64,000 bases of DNA from Trinickia fusca (GCF_003628145.1 NZ_RBZV01000015.1:62001-126000), one strand, 5' to 3'. Numbered from the stretch's first letter, positions 1 to 6,231 are shown. Program-made: numbers and translations. The notes: generated by a model from the sequence alone, not told the origin.

Positions 1-187
1 GCAGATACAGGTCGTCTTCCTGGTTGCCGAACGCCGCCGCGAGCTGCGCGCGGCGCTCGTCGAACGCATCGGAGATGTATTTCAGGAAAATCAGGCCGAG
101 CACGATGTGCTTGTACTCAGCGGCATCCATCGATGAGCGCAGCTTGTCGGCGGCGGCCCAGAGGGTTTTCTTCAGGTCTTGGTTCAC
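1..187 (-). CDS. hsdM: Type I restriction-modification methyltransferase subunit HsdM, N-terminal fragment (runs off window)
   Basis: Reading leftwards from a GTG at 187, the 62 visible codons begin [20 protein letters not shown] and continue [20 protein letters not shown]. This is the signature N-terminal helical domain of HsdM, the N6-adenine methylase subunit of type I restriction-modification systems. The catalytic NPPF domain, the specificity subunit HsdS and the nuclease HsdR would lie to the left, outside the window. The start is chosen because it gives the family's usual first residues; no strong Shine-Dalgarno sequence is visible. A restriction system is typical cargo of tRNA islands. 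Family identity is firm; completeness cannot be judged. Confidence 0.85.
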   Translation of the reverse strand, partial: MNQDLKKTLWAAADKLRSSMDAAEYKHIVLGLIFLKYISDAFDERRAQLAAAFGNQEDDLYL

Positions 188-342
188 TGGTAGGACGGAA
201 TATGGGAATCGTCCAGGATGATAGTCTCATCGCATTGGACTCGTCATGCTGATACCGCATCGAGGCGCACGGCCCGGACCTCTGTAATGCCCAATGGCAA
301 CGAGGCTTCACGAAATGCGGGTATCTGCCGATATAGGACTTC

Positions 343-395
343 TTGGCCATATCGGCCAACTTGTCCAAGCTGCCGAAGCTGGTCATGCTGGCCAA
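343..395. promoter_or_regulatory. TTGGCC/GGCCAA operator-like cluster upstream of the 325-aa gene
   Basis: A perfect 6-bp inverted repeat TTGGCC-N5-GGCCAA sits at 343-359, and another GGCCAA at 390-395, 36 bp after the previous one. A possible -10 (TATACA, 408-413) follows, then the start at 434, so the motifs occupy a promoter position. The same hexamer is clustered again at 2839-2873. I infer a binding site for an element-encoded regulator, possibly the AlpA-like protein or the 325-aa protein itself. There is no direct evidence for the binding partner. Confidence 0.4.
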
Positions 396-433
396 GTTCA
401 AACGGATTATACAAAGCAGGATGAGAGGAAAAC

Positions 434-1411
434 GTGCGTGACGCGGAAAACCGGTCGAAAGACAGCGGGCAATTCATCAGTTTGTGGGAGCTATTCGGGC
501 AAATCGGCCAGGCGGAAACGGCCATAGTGTACGAGGCGGCTGGTTATCTAGTTTCGGCCCCAGAAGCCGACTTGACTGGCATCAACGACATCCGCTCCCG
601 TGACGCATCGGGCGTCATACTTCCCTTGGACATGGGTGCGCGCTTGCAGCTGCTCAGTCAGCTTCGTCTCTTTGCTGACCAGGGAACGCTGTTCGACGCG
701 GACGGCACGCCGAACGACGACGCGCAGCCCCTGTTCGAGCGTATCGGCTTCTACGTGGAGGACATCTATCCCTTTCTGTTGCGCCACGATGTCGCCGTCG
801 TGCGGCCGGACGAGATGGATTCGGACTCGCGGCGGTTTCCAGACGGGCGGCATGTGCCGGGTTGGATACGCGCTTACGACGGTAAAGCGTGGATTTCGCA
901 CTACCGCGCCACCACCATCCTTATCGCCGGCACGAGTGATGCCGGGGTTCAATCGCCTGCATACGATGACGTGTTCTGGAAATGGAAGGCTGCCGTGACC
1001 GATGGCGTCGAGCGCACGGAGATTGCAGCGACCACGATTTCCGGCAAGCAGATGCTCTTGCATACCGATATTCGCTCTTGGTGCGCGCGGCACGGCTATG
1101 CGTGGCCTCTTGAAGCGCCCGCCGCCGAACTCGTCGCGGTCGCTGCCGACGAGACTAGCGCAGGAGGTGCTCGGGCATCGGAGCCGGGCATTACGCCCCG
1201 CCCCTTGCAGCAACAAGCCTTCCAGGAACAGGAAATTCTGAGGGTTCTAGCGGAACTCGGACATGACCCACTGAGCTTGCGTAAATCCCCCGCCGGGCAG
1301 CCAGGTGTGAAGGCCGAGGTTCGCAAAACCCTGAACTGGCAAGGCTCCACGACGTTCGACAAGGCGTGGGAGCGGTTGAGGCGCAACAAGGAAATCGCCG
1401 ACGCCCGGTAA
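434..1411 (+). CDS. Hypothetical island protein, 325 aa, with winged-helix-like C-terminus
   Basis: I do not recognise this family. The start is a GTG preceded by AGAGG five bases upstream, which is convincing. The protein is soluble, without signal peptide or membrane segment. Residues 1-210 form a mixed alpha/beta region rich in acidic and aromatic residues. Residues 211-260 are a low-complexity Ala/Pro/Gln linker. The last 65 residues, from QEQEILRVLAELGHDPLSL through GVKAEVRKTLNW to FDKAWERLRRNKEIADAR, have the pattern I associate with C-terminal DNA-binding-like ends of phage and island proteins (that resemblance is from memory). It lies between an operator-like repeat cluster and a strong inverted repeat, ahead of the alpA/repA-like pair, which fits a regulatory or replication accessory role. 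Function unknown. Confidence 0.75.
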   Translation: MRDAENRSKDSGQFISLWELFGQIGQAETAIVYEAAGYLVSAPEADLTGINDIRSRDASGVILPLDMGARLQLLSQLRLFADQGTLFDADGTPNDDAQPLFERIGFYVEDIYPFLLRHDVAVVRPDEMDSDSRRFPDGRHVPGWIRAYDGKAWISHYRATTILIAGTSDAGVQSPAYDDVFWKWKAAVTDGVERTEIAATTISGKQMLLHTDIRSWCARHGYAWPLEAPAAELVAVAADETSAGGARASEPGITPRPLQQQAFQEQEILRVLAELGHDPLSLRKSPAGQPGVKAEVRKTLNWQGSTTFDKAWERLRRNKEIADAR

Positions 1412-1412
1412 T

Positions 1413-1466
1413 GTCCCCCGTGCCCGTCTCCCCCAAGTTGGGGGAACGGGGACGCTTGTGGGGGAC
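1413..1466. terminator. Nested inverted repeat after the 325-aa gene
   Basis: Two base pairs after the stop codon an outer pair GTCCCCC (1413-1419) / GGGGGAC (1460-1466) encloses an inner perfect palindrome, CCCCCAA-G-TTGGGGG, near 1429-1443. The RNA would fold into a long, very stable stem. There is no T-tract, so it is not a classical intrinsic terminator. A transcript barrier, RNA stabiliser or operator are all possible. Confidence 0.5.
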
Positions 1467-1488
1467 GGTATAGGGGTAAATCTAATGC

Positions 1489-1528
1489 GTATCACCCTAA
1501 CGAAACGCCAAACGGCGAAAGGTGATAC
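1489..1528 (+). promoter_or_regulatory. Inverted repeat whose right arm contains the ribosome binding site of the AlpA-like gene
   Basis: GTATCACC (1489-1496) is the exact reverse complement of GGTGATAC (1521-1528), with a 24-nt spacer that has its own imperfect symmetry. The right arm overlaps the Shine-Dalgarno AAAGGTGA just before the ATG at 1531. In RNA the stem would bury the ribosome binding site. As DNA it could equally be an operator. Either reading suggests that the AlpA/RepA-like pair is held back in the resident state; this is inference. Confidence 0.45.
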
Positions 1529-1530
1529 AG

Positions 1531-1731
1531 ATGAATCTCCAGCATACCCTCCGCCCGTTCCTCACGACCGAGGAACTCGCCTCGATGATGGCCGTGCGTC
1601 CGCAGTCCATCCGCAAGCGCTACATGGAAACCGGCAGCTATCACGGCGTGCGCCCGGTGAAACTCCCGAACCGCTTTCTCGCCTGGCCGAGTAATGCTCT
1701 GGAACAACTTATGGGCGGGGTGGCGGCATGA
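1531..1731 (+). CDS. AlpA-like helix-turn-helix regulator/excisionase, 66 aa
   Basis: A 66-residue protein with the layout FLTTEELASMMAVRPQSIRK then KLPNRFLAWPSNALEQLM. This is the short MerR/AlpA-type winged helix in which a helix-turn-helix at residues about 10-28 is followed by a hairpin wing. Such proteins are transcriptional activators or excisionases of satellite phages and islands. The ATG at 1531 is preferred over an in-frame GTG at 1522 because AAAGGTGA is correctly spaced before it. The final ATGA overlaps the start of the downstream ATPase, implying translational coupling. No target site can be proved from the sequence, but the GGCCAA repeats nearby are candidates. Confidence 0.7.
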   Translation: MNLQHTLRPFLTTEELASMMAVRPQSIRKRYMETGSYHGVRPVKLPNRFLAWPSNALEQLMGGVAA

Positions 1732-2855
1732 ATCTCGTCACGTCCACCGCACAAACGCAAGCCGACGCAACTATCCTGCCGCTCGCCAAACCGGCACCGA
1801 CCAGCAAGCCCGAACCCGCGAGCGATGGCGTCATCGTCGTCAACGGTGCTTCGATGCACCCGCAACCCATGAACTGGCTCTGGGACGGCTATTTCGCCCG
1901 CGGCAAGATGACCCTGCTGGCCGGCGAGCCGGGTACCGGCAAAACGACGATTGCCATGTCCATCGGTGCCACGGTCACGCAAGGCGGCATCTGGCCTGAC
2001 GGTACCGTGGCCGAGGCGGGCAATATCGTCATCTGGTCTGGCGAAGACGACCCGCGCGATACGCTGACGCCGCGCCTGATGGCCGCCGGTGCCGACATGA
2101 ACCGCGTGTACTTCGTTACGGGCACGCGCATTGAAGGCAAAGTAAAGTGCTTCGACCCAGCTCGCGATATGCCCGCACTCAAGGAGACGTGCGAGAAAAT
2201 CGGCAATGTCCGGTTGCTTATCATCGACCCCATCGTGTCCGCCGTGTCGGGCGACAGCCACAAGAACACGGAAACCCGTCGCGCGCTGCAACCGCTCGTG
2301 GACCTGGCTGCCAGTGTCGGCGCAGCGCTGCTCGGCATCACGCACTTCAACAAAGGTAAGGCGGGCAGCAACCCGGCGCAGTGGGTCAACGGTTCGGTCG
2401 CGTTCACGGCCGTGGCGCGCGTCGTGCTGATTGCGGCGAAGGTGAAGCGCGACAGCGACGAAGACATCCGCATATTCGCTCGCGCCAAGTCGAACATCGG
2501 GCCGGACGATGGCGGTTTCGAGTACCAAATCGAACAGTGCGAACCGGCCGCCGGCGTCCCGTCTTCATGCATCGCATGGGGCGATGAAGTCTCGGGTTCC
2601 GCACACGAACTACTCGGCAACCAGGAAAAAAACGAAGGGCGCGGCAGCAGTGCAGTCGATTCGGCTCGGGAGTTTTTGGCCGAACTGCTGAGCGCTGGCG
2701 ACGTCCCGGCCAAAGCCATCGAGGCCGACGCCGAACAGGCCGGTATCGCGCTGCGCACCCTGCGCCGTGCGTCGGATGCCCTGCGCGTGGAAAAGTACAA
2801 GGGCAAGGACAGCAAGTGGTACTGGAGCCTGCCGGAGTTGGCCAACAGGGAATAG
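1728..2855 (+). CDS. RepA-like AAA_25 family ATPase, 375 aa
   Basis: A RecA-fold ATPase of the RepA/AAA_25 type found on plasmids and islands (family from memory, named RepA after the RSF1010 replicative helicase). After a roughly 50-residue Pro/Ala-rich leader, Walker A is GEPGTGKT at residues 66-73. Walker B is RLLIIDPIVSAVSGD near 165-180, and ITHFNKG downstream fits a sensor segment. The C-terminal 80 residues (SAREFLAELLSAGDVPAKAI to WYWSLPEL) look like a winged-helix DNA-binding tail. It overlaps the AlpA-like gene by 4 nt and ends inside a cluster of GGCCAA motifs. A replication or helicase role in the excised element is likely; no initiator or primase accompanies it here. Confidence 0.8.
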   Translation: MNLVTSTAQTQADATILPLAKPAPTSKPEPASDGVIVVNGASMHPQPMNWLWDGYFARGKMTLLAGEPGTGKTTIAMSIGATVTQGGIWPDGTVAEAGNIVIWSGEDDPRDTLTPRLMAAGADMNRVYFVTGTRIEGKVKCFDPARDMPALKETCEKIGNVRLLIIDPIVSAVSGDSHKNTETRRALQPLVDLAASVGAALLGITHFNKGKAGSNPAQWVNGSVAFTAVARVVLIAAKVKRDSDEDIRIFARAKSNIGPDDGGFEYQIEQCEPAAGVPSSCIAWGDEVSGSAHELLGNQEKNEGRGSSAVDSAREFLAELLSAGDVPAKAIEADAEQAGIALRTLRRASDALRVEKYKGKDSKWYWSLPELANRE

Positions 2856-2873
2856 CTGGCCAAGATGGCCAAT
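2839..2873. repeat. Second GGCCAA motif cluster at the end of the ATPase gene
   Basis: GGCCAA occurs at 2841-2846, 2859-2864 and 2868-2873 on the plus strand, in the context TTGGCCAA then TGGCCAAGATGGCCAA. It straddles the stop codon of the RepA-like gene. The spacings of 18 and 9 bp are iteron-like. The same hexamer is repeated upstream of the 325-aa gene. It could be part of an origin or a protein-binding array. Confidence 0.4.
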
Positions 2874-3142
2874 ATGCCGCGCGATTAATCATAAGCAACC
2901 GCCCAGTCGGCAATTGACCAACTGGACGGTTGTCGCGGCAACATCGCCGCCGTGGCCTCGATACGTCTGGCCCTCGCGTGTTTCTGAACCTCAGCACTGC
3001 AACTGCTGACCCCTGATGCTTGTTTACGTGCGATAGCCGGAAGCGCGAGCGCGCGCGCATCGCACGGCCTGCTTGAATGGCGGGCAGAAAAGGTCATCCA
3101 CTACACGCACAGACCGGCTCGGCTGGCGTGGGTGGCCTGTAC
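2874..3142. other. Gene-free stretch between the ATPase and nuclease-like genes
   Basis: I see no credible coding region on either strand. It contains a near-perfect 12-bp inverted repeat: CAACCGCCCAGT at 2896-2907 against ACTGGACGGTTG at 2921-2932, with one mismatch and a 13-nt spacer. An alternating CG tract lies near 3040-3060. With the GGCCAA cluster on its left and a textbook terminator on its right, it could be a replication origin, a transfer origin, or the body of a small RNA read rightwards. Confidence 0.35.
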
Positions 3143-3174
3143 CCAGGCCGCCGGTTTGTGGCGGCCTGGTTTTT
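3143..3174 (+). terminator. Strong intrinsic terminator
   Basis: Perfect 10-bp stem CCAGGCCGCC (3143-3152) / GGCGGCCTGG (3160-3169) with a 7-nt loop, followed by TTTTT at 3170-3174 on the plus strand. It ends transcripts coming from the RepA-like gene, or a putative small RNA, before they run into the convergent nuclease-like gene. Confidence 0.85.
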
Positions 3175-3967
3175 ACTTGAACGCGATGTCCTCGAAACTG
3201 TATAGCGCATCGACGTGGGATGTGAGCCGGTTTATTGTGGCTTCGCTCCATCCGGCGGCTTTCAGTTCGCGCACCAGTCGCACGTGGAATGCTGGCGTGC
3301 AGATGAAGATGACCTTTGCCCAACGCAGCCCGCCGAGCAGCGCCGGCCCGTCTGTCCGGTGTGCATCGTCATGGACGGCTTTCAGGAAGGCATGGAGCTT
3401 CGCCCAGTCGCTGGCCCGGCGACGCGATTTCTCGACCTCAATCCACCAGACCCGTCCATCCCCTTGCAGCAGCACGTCGGGCTTCTTGCCCGCGATGCCT
3501 TGCTCGCCGCCGAGCCACTTGTCCTGCGCGATTTCGCGCTCGGTCGAAACGCGGAATCCGGCCACGATGCCGGCAATCGCAATGTCGTTCGCGATGCTGC
3601 GGTGGCGGAACTGCGCCGAGCTGAAGCGCCTCACCAAATCCTTGCCCGATACGGCCGGCACGCCGAGCTGCGCGAGCCGACGTACACCCGCTTCGGCGAG
3701 CGCGTAAATCAGGCTGCCGTCTGGTGCACGCGCCCGCAGCACTTGGCGAGCCAAATACAGTCGGCGCAGCGTGCGTTGCGCCATCAGCCGGGCCGATGCG
3801 GTCGGCATCCGCGGCTGCATGTCCGGCTCGCCGGCCGGCTTTCGCAGCCAAGGCTGCCAAAGGAGCGCCCCAAGCGATTTCGTAGGCAGCCAGCCGAAGC
3901 GATTGAGCGCGCGCAATACGCGCACCTCGTTCTGGCTAGCCACAATCCGGCCGTCCTGCGCTGTCAC
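3173..3967 (-). CDS. Winged-helix plus PD-(D/E)XK-like protein (replication-relaxation type), 264 aa
   Basis: The start is set at a GTG (3967) because AAGGAGA lies 8 nt upstream on the minus strand; an ATG at 4018 is in frame but has no ribosome site. Residues about 5-30 (ASQNEVRVLRALNRFGWLPT) begin a winged helix, which continues through a basic region to about residue 95. The C-terminal half contains KKPDVLL, with Asp164, then VWWIEVEKSRR, with Glu177, Glu179 and Lys180. This Asp...E-x-E/D-K/R pattern resembles the degenerate PD-(D/E)XK fold of plasmid replication-relaxation proteins. Assignment is by motif resemblance only. It converges on the RepA-like gene and is preceded by a perfect inverted repeat. 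It may process or bind element DNA at replication or mobilisation. Confidence 0.6.
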   Translation of the reverse strand: MTAQDGRIVASQNEVRVLRALNRFGWLPTKSLGALLWQPWLRKPAGEPDMQPRMPTASARLMAQRTLRRLYLARQVLRARAPDGSLIYALAEAGVRRLAQLGVPAVSGKDLVRRFSSAQFRHRSIANDIAIAGIVAGFRVSTEREIAQDKWLGGEQGIAGKKPDVLLQGDGRVWWIEVEKSRRRASDWAKLHAFLKAVHDDAHRTDGPALLGGLRWAKVIFICTPAFHVRLVRELKAAGWSEATINRLTSHVDALYSFEDIAFK

Positions 3968-4023
3968 GGTATGTCTCTCCTTGGTTTCGACATTTCCGTA
4001 TAGCGCGTGACCACCCATATGTG

Positions 4024-4051
4024 CCCCTGTATGCCCGGAGTCATACAGGGG
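4024..4051. promoter_or_regulatory. Perfect 10-bp inverted repeat upstream of the nuclease-like gene
   Basis: CCCCTGTATG (4024-4033) and CATACAGGGG (4042-4051) are exact reverse complements separated by 8 bp. The dyad sits 57 bp upstream of the chosen start of the leftward nuclease-like gene and at the edge of the hairpin-rich gene-free block. Symmetry and spacing fit a dimeric repressor operator. It lacks a T-tract on either side. Confidence 0.5.
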
Positions 4052-4861
4052 GAACGAAGCCGCTTGCGCGGCAAGGCCACCATCCCCTTACGCGGCCTGT
4101 ACGGCCGCACGGGGATTCGTCGGGCTGGACGCCCGCCGTGTCCTTAAAACCAGCGCCCCGCACTGCGTGCGGGCAAGGTACTCATCCGTCCGCGCGGGAT
4201 GCGCCGCCGGCTCCGGCCTGTGGGCCTACGGTCTACGCTGTGCTGCGACCCGACTACCTTGCCCGCACGCAGCGCAAGCGCTGCGCTTCGGGGCGGGGCT
4301 CCGCCCCCGGCCCTCTGCCGGTCGCTGGGGCGACCTCTGTCAGCTTGGGCTGTCAGCGATGACCGGCTCCCCCACGCAGACCGGCAACCGTCCTGGGGGC
4401 CGGTGCGCCAGTCTGTGCTGCGCACTGAACGCGCTTGCCCCACGTCGCTACGCGACGCGGCCCCCCTTCACCGTCGCGCTGATGCGCGCCACTGGCTTGC
4501 GAGTCACGCACGCTACGCGTGCATGGGTCGCGCTCGCACGTGGCCCACCGGCCCCGCTCTCCCGCGACGCCAGTTTCGTCGCAATGGCGGCCTGCCGCCG
4601 TCCTTCCCGCCGCTTAGCCCAAACGGATGACTGTACGCCAGGCGTGCCGCCATACAAGGTTGAACGCTGCGCGCACGTTCCTCACCCGTTTCCTTCGGAC
4701 TGCGGCTTCCGGACGTGACCTTGCACGTCGCCCCTGTTGCCTGGTCGTCGCAGTGCATCAGGGCGAAGCAGAGGGAAGAACGGCGGCAGACACAGCGCCA
4801 CCCCATGCCGGCACCGGCAAACGGTGTAAGGGGGCTCTGCATCAGGAACCCGGTCAGCTTT
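4052..4861. other. About 0.8 kb gene-free, GC-rich, hairpin-dense block
   Basis: No reading frame here looks like a real protein: candidates on both strands are Arg/Pro/Ala-rich, lack ribosome sites and overlap one another. It is full of perfect short stems: CGGCC/GGCCG around 4100; CCCGCAC-tgc-GTGCGGG near 4158-4174; GCAGCGC-aa-GCGCTGC near 4269-4284; CGTCGC-tac-GCGACG near 4444-4458; and GCACGC-tac-GCGTGC near 4508-4522. The last two share a TAC loop and lie about 65 bp apart. A structured RNA, a transfer or replication origin, or a degraded ancestral gene are all possible. I cannot choose between them. Confidence 0.5.
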
Positions 4862-4876
4862 AAAGGAGCGAACACC

Positions 4877-5296
4877 ATGCAGGACAACACGCACAACCCA
4901 GACGACGTTTTCGGTAAGACGATTTCGAGCTATACCCGCGCGCAAGCGATTGCCGATGGCGTGCTGGTCAACGTGAGCGGTCTGGCGCGAGAAGTCGGCT
5001 TTCGTATTCCGGTCGCGGTGACATCAGCGGTATGGGCAGATTGCGTGGCGTGGACTGACGCGGACAGCGAGAGGCAGGCCGCACAGGACGAAAGCGGTCG
5101 GCTTTGGGACGTGCTCTGGATGGGTGCACTGGCAGCAAAGCGCGCACGAGGCGTGCAGCGTATCGCGTTTGAACTGCACCGCGTGCCGCGCGGCGGTCAT
5201 GGTACGCAGCCTCGACCGGTCGTGCTGAATCTGCATATCGGCCCAGGCGACAACGCCGAACCCGTTATCACGATTCTGATGTCCGACGACGACTGA
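4877..5296 (+). CDS. DUF6573 family protein, 139 aa
   Basis: The ATG at 4877 follows AAAGGAG with 8-nt spacing. The sequence has the conserved run of this domain family: FGKTISSYTRAQAIADG near residues 12-28, AREVGFRIPVAVTSAVWADC near 37-56, and SGRLWDVLWMGALAAKRA around 73-90. The C-terminal half is short beta strands (IAFELHRV, VVLNLHIGPGDNAEPVITI), as expected for a small single-domain protein. DUF6573 proteins are common on plasmids and integrative elements, often near antirestriction or transfer genes. No biochemical function is known to me. It is followed 60 bp later by a 54-aa gene, probably in one operon. Confidence 0.75.
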   Translation: MQDNTHNPDDVFGKTISSYTRAQAIADGVLVNVSGLAREVGFRIPVAVTSAVWADCVAWTDADSERQAAQDESGRLWDVLWMGALAAKRARGVQRIAFELHRVPRGGHGTQPRPVVLNLHIGPGDNAEPVITILMSDDD

Positions 5297-5356
5297 GTTT
5301 CACCCGCCTCGTCGATGACGGCGGGCGTCTTCCAACCGCTCAACAAGGAGAGCGCT

Positions 5357-5521
5357 ATGACTTACCCTATCAATCCGGCAACCGGCTTGCCAATGACCAG
5401 CGAGGATTACTCCGGCGTCGATGTCGGCGGCAATCCATACGGCACGCGGCTCGACTCGCGCCACCCTGGTCAGCGCCCTTCTGGGACGTCATGTAACCGA
5501 AACGACGTTGACCGGGATTGA
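5357..5521 (+). CDS. Small island protein, 54 aa
   Basis: ATG at 5357 with AAGGAG six bases upstream; too good a ribosome site to dismiss. The product begins MTYPINPATGLPMTSEDYSG and has a Gly/Asn-rich middle (VDVGGNPYGTRLDSRHPGQ). I do not recognise a domain. The last 15-20 residues look less constrained, so the gene may have been cut or extended near the element's end. It lies 86 bp from the tRNA-Thr 3' end and is probably co-transcribed with the DUF6573 gene. Confidence 0.5.
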   Translation: MTYPINPATGLPMTSEDYSGVDVGGNPYGTRLDSRHPGQRPSGTSCNRNDVDRD

Positions 5522-5564
5522 GGAAATCCAGTTACACAGCGGTTACACGACCAACAGAAATGAA

Positions 5565-5598
5565 CAAGGGGTTACAAGAAAAATCTTGTAACCCCTTG
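5565..5598 (-). terminator. Terminator downstream of tRNA-Thr
   Basis: Exact 15-bp inverted repeat: CAAGGGGTTACAAGA at 5565-5579 against its reverse complement at 5584-5598, with a 4-nt loop. It lies 8 bp beyond the CCA end of the leftward tRNA gene. The T-tract after the stem is weak. It could also be a recombination-directionality or integrase arm site, since GGTTACA-like repeats recur at 5530-5548. Confidence 0.6.
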
Positions 5599-5606
5599 AT
5601 TGTATT

Positions 5607-5682
<76 letters not shown>

Positions 5683-5700
5683 TGAGCCTGCGATTCTACT

Positions 5701-6168
5701 TCATTTCACAATCTTCAGGTGAGCTTTACCACCACCTTTTGATCCGTCGTCGTGCGACACGGGAGCAGACGCGGACTCCTGCCCCTCGGACGCTTGCTCC
5801 GAAGACTCCGCCGCCGGCAGCTCGGGCGCCCTTTCGACACCCTCGGCATTGATGACCGGCTCAACAGGAAACGCCATCCCCTGCCCGTTCTCGCGCGCGT
5901 AAATTGCGAGCACGTTCGCGACCTGCACCTCGATCTTGTGCGACTTGCCCGAGAACCGCGCATTGAACTCGATCCACTCGTTGCCCATCTGCAGCTGGCT
6001 CGTCGCCTCGAAGCTGATGTTCAGCACGATCTCGTCGTTGTGCACGAACTGGCGCGGCACGCGCGTCTGGCTGTCGACCCTCACCGCGATATGCGGCGTA
6101 TATCCGTTATCGGTGCACCACTCGTACAACGCGCGCAGCAGATACGGCTTCGTCGAAATTTCTTGCAT
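5701..6168 (-). CDS. sspB: ClpXP protease specificity-enhancing factor SspB
   Basis: 155 residues beginning MQEISTKPYLLRALYEWC. SspB is the adaptor that binds the ssrA degradation tag and delivers tagged proteins to ClpXP. The globular domain covers residues 1-105 (NGYTPHIAVRV, VLNISFEAT, EWIEFNARFSG, ANVLAIYARENGQGMAF). It is followed by an acidic, Ser/Ala-rich tether and the conserved C-terminal ClpX-docking peptide AHLKIVK. The start at 6168 rather than 6183 gives the family N-terminus and has AGGA upstream. It follows sspA with a short gap and forms the usual sspAB pair. Confidence 0.95.
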   Translation of the reverse strand: MQEISTKPYLLRALYEWCTDNGYTPHIAVRVDSQTRVPRQFVHNDEIVLNISFEATSQLQMGNEWIEFNARFSGKSHKIEVQVANVLAIYARENGQGMAFPVEPVINAEGVERAPELPAAESSEQASEGQESASAPVSHDDGSKGGGKAHLKIVK

Positions 6169-6231
6169 CAACTGTCCTCGCACGGAGCAGGCGCCGCGCT
6201 CAAGCCGCGCAGCGCCCCTCCAAAGCAGCCC

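Larger units (their letters stand above)
1..5606. mobile_element. tRNA-Thr-proximal end of an integrated genomic island
   Basis: Everything left of the tRNA-Thr 3' end is accessory in content: a type I restriction methylase fragment, an AlpA-like regulator with a RepA-like ATPase, a nuclease-like protein, DUF6573 and gene-poor, hairpin-rich DNA. The first conserved core gene (sspB) lies directly beyond the tRNA. Insertion at a tRNA 3' end is the usual site for tyrosine-integrase islands, so the right boundary is inferred at about 5607. No integrase, relaxase or second att copy is visible, so the element must continue past position 1. Its nature (integrative mobilizable element, satellite or ICE remnant) is not decided by what is here. 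Confidence 0.7.

Noticed and set aside
2885-3097. 70-residue leftward frame between the RepA-like and nuclease-like genes
   Set aside because: No ribosome site, no domain; lies over a dyad and CG-alternating DNA.
4167-4718. Open frames of up to 183 residues in the hairpin-rich island block
   Set aside because: Overlapping frames on both strands with Arg/Pro/Ala composition, no ribosome sites and hairpins within; treated as non-coding.
1-5606. Searched for an integrase, relaxase, second att copy or CRISPR array in the island
   Set aside because: None seen. Direct repeats found are too short and irregular for CRISPR, and no copy of the tRNA 3' end occurs at lower coordinates.
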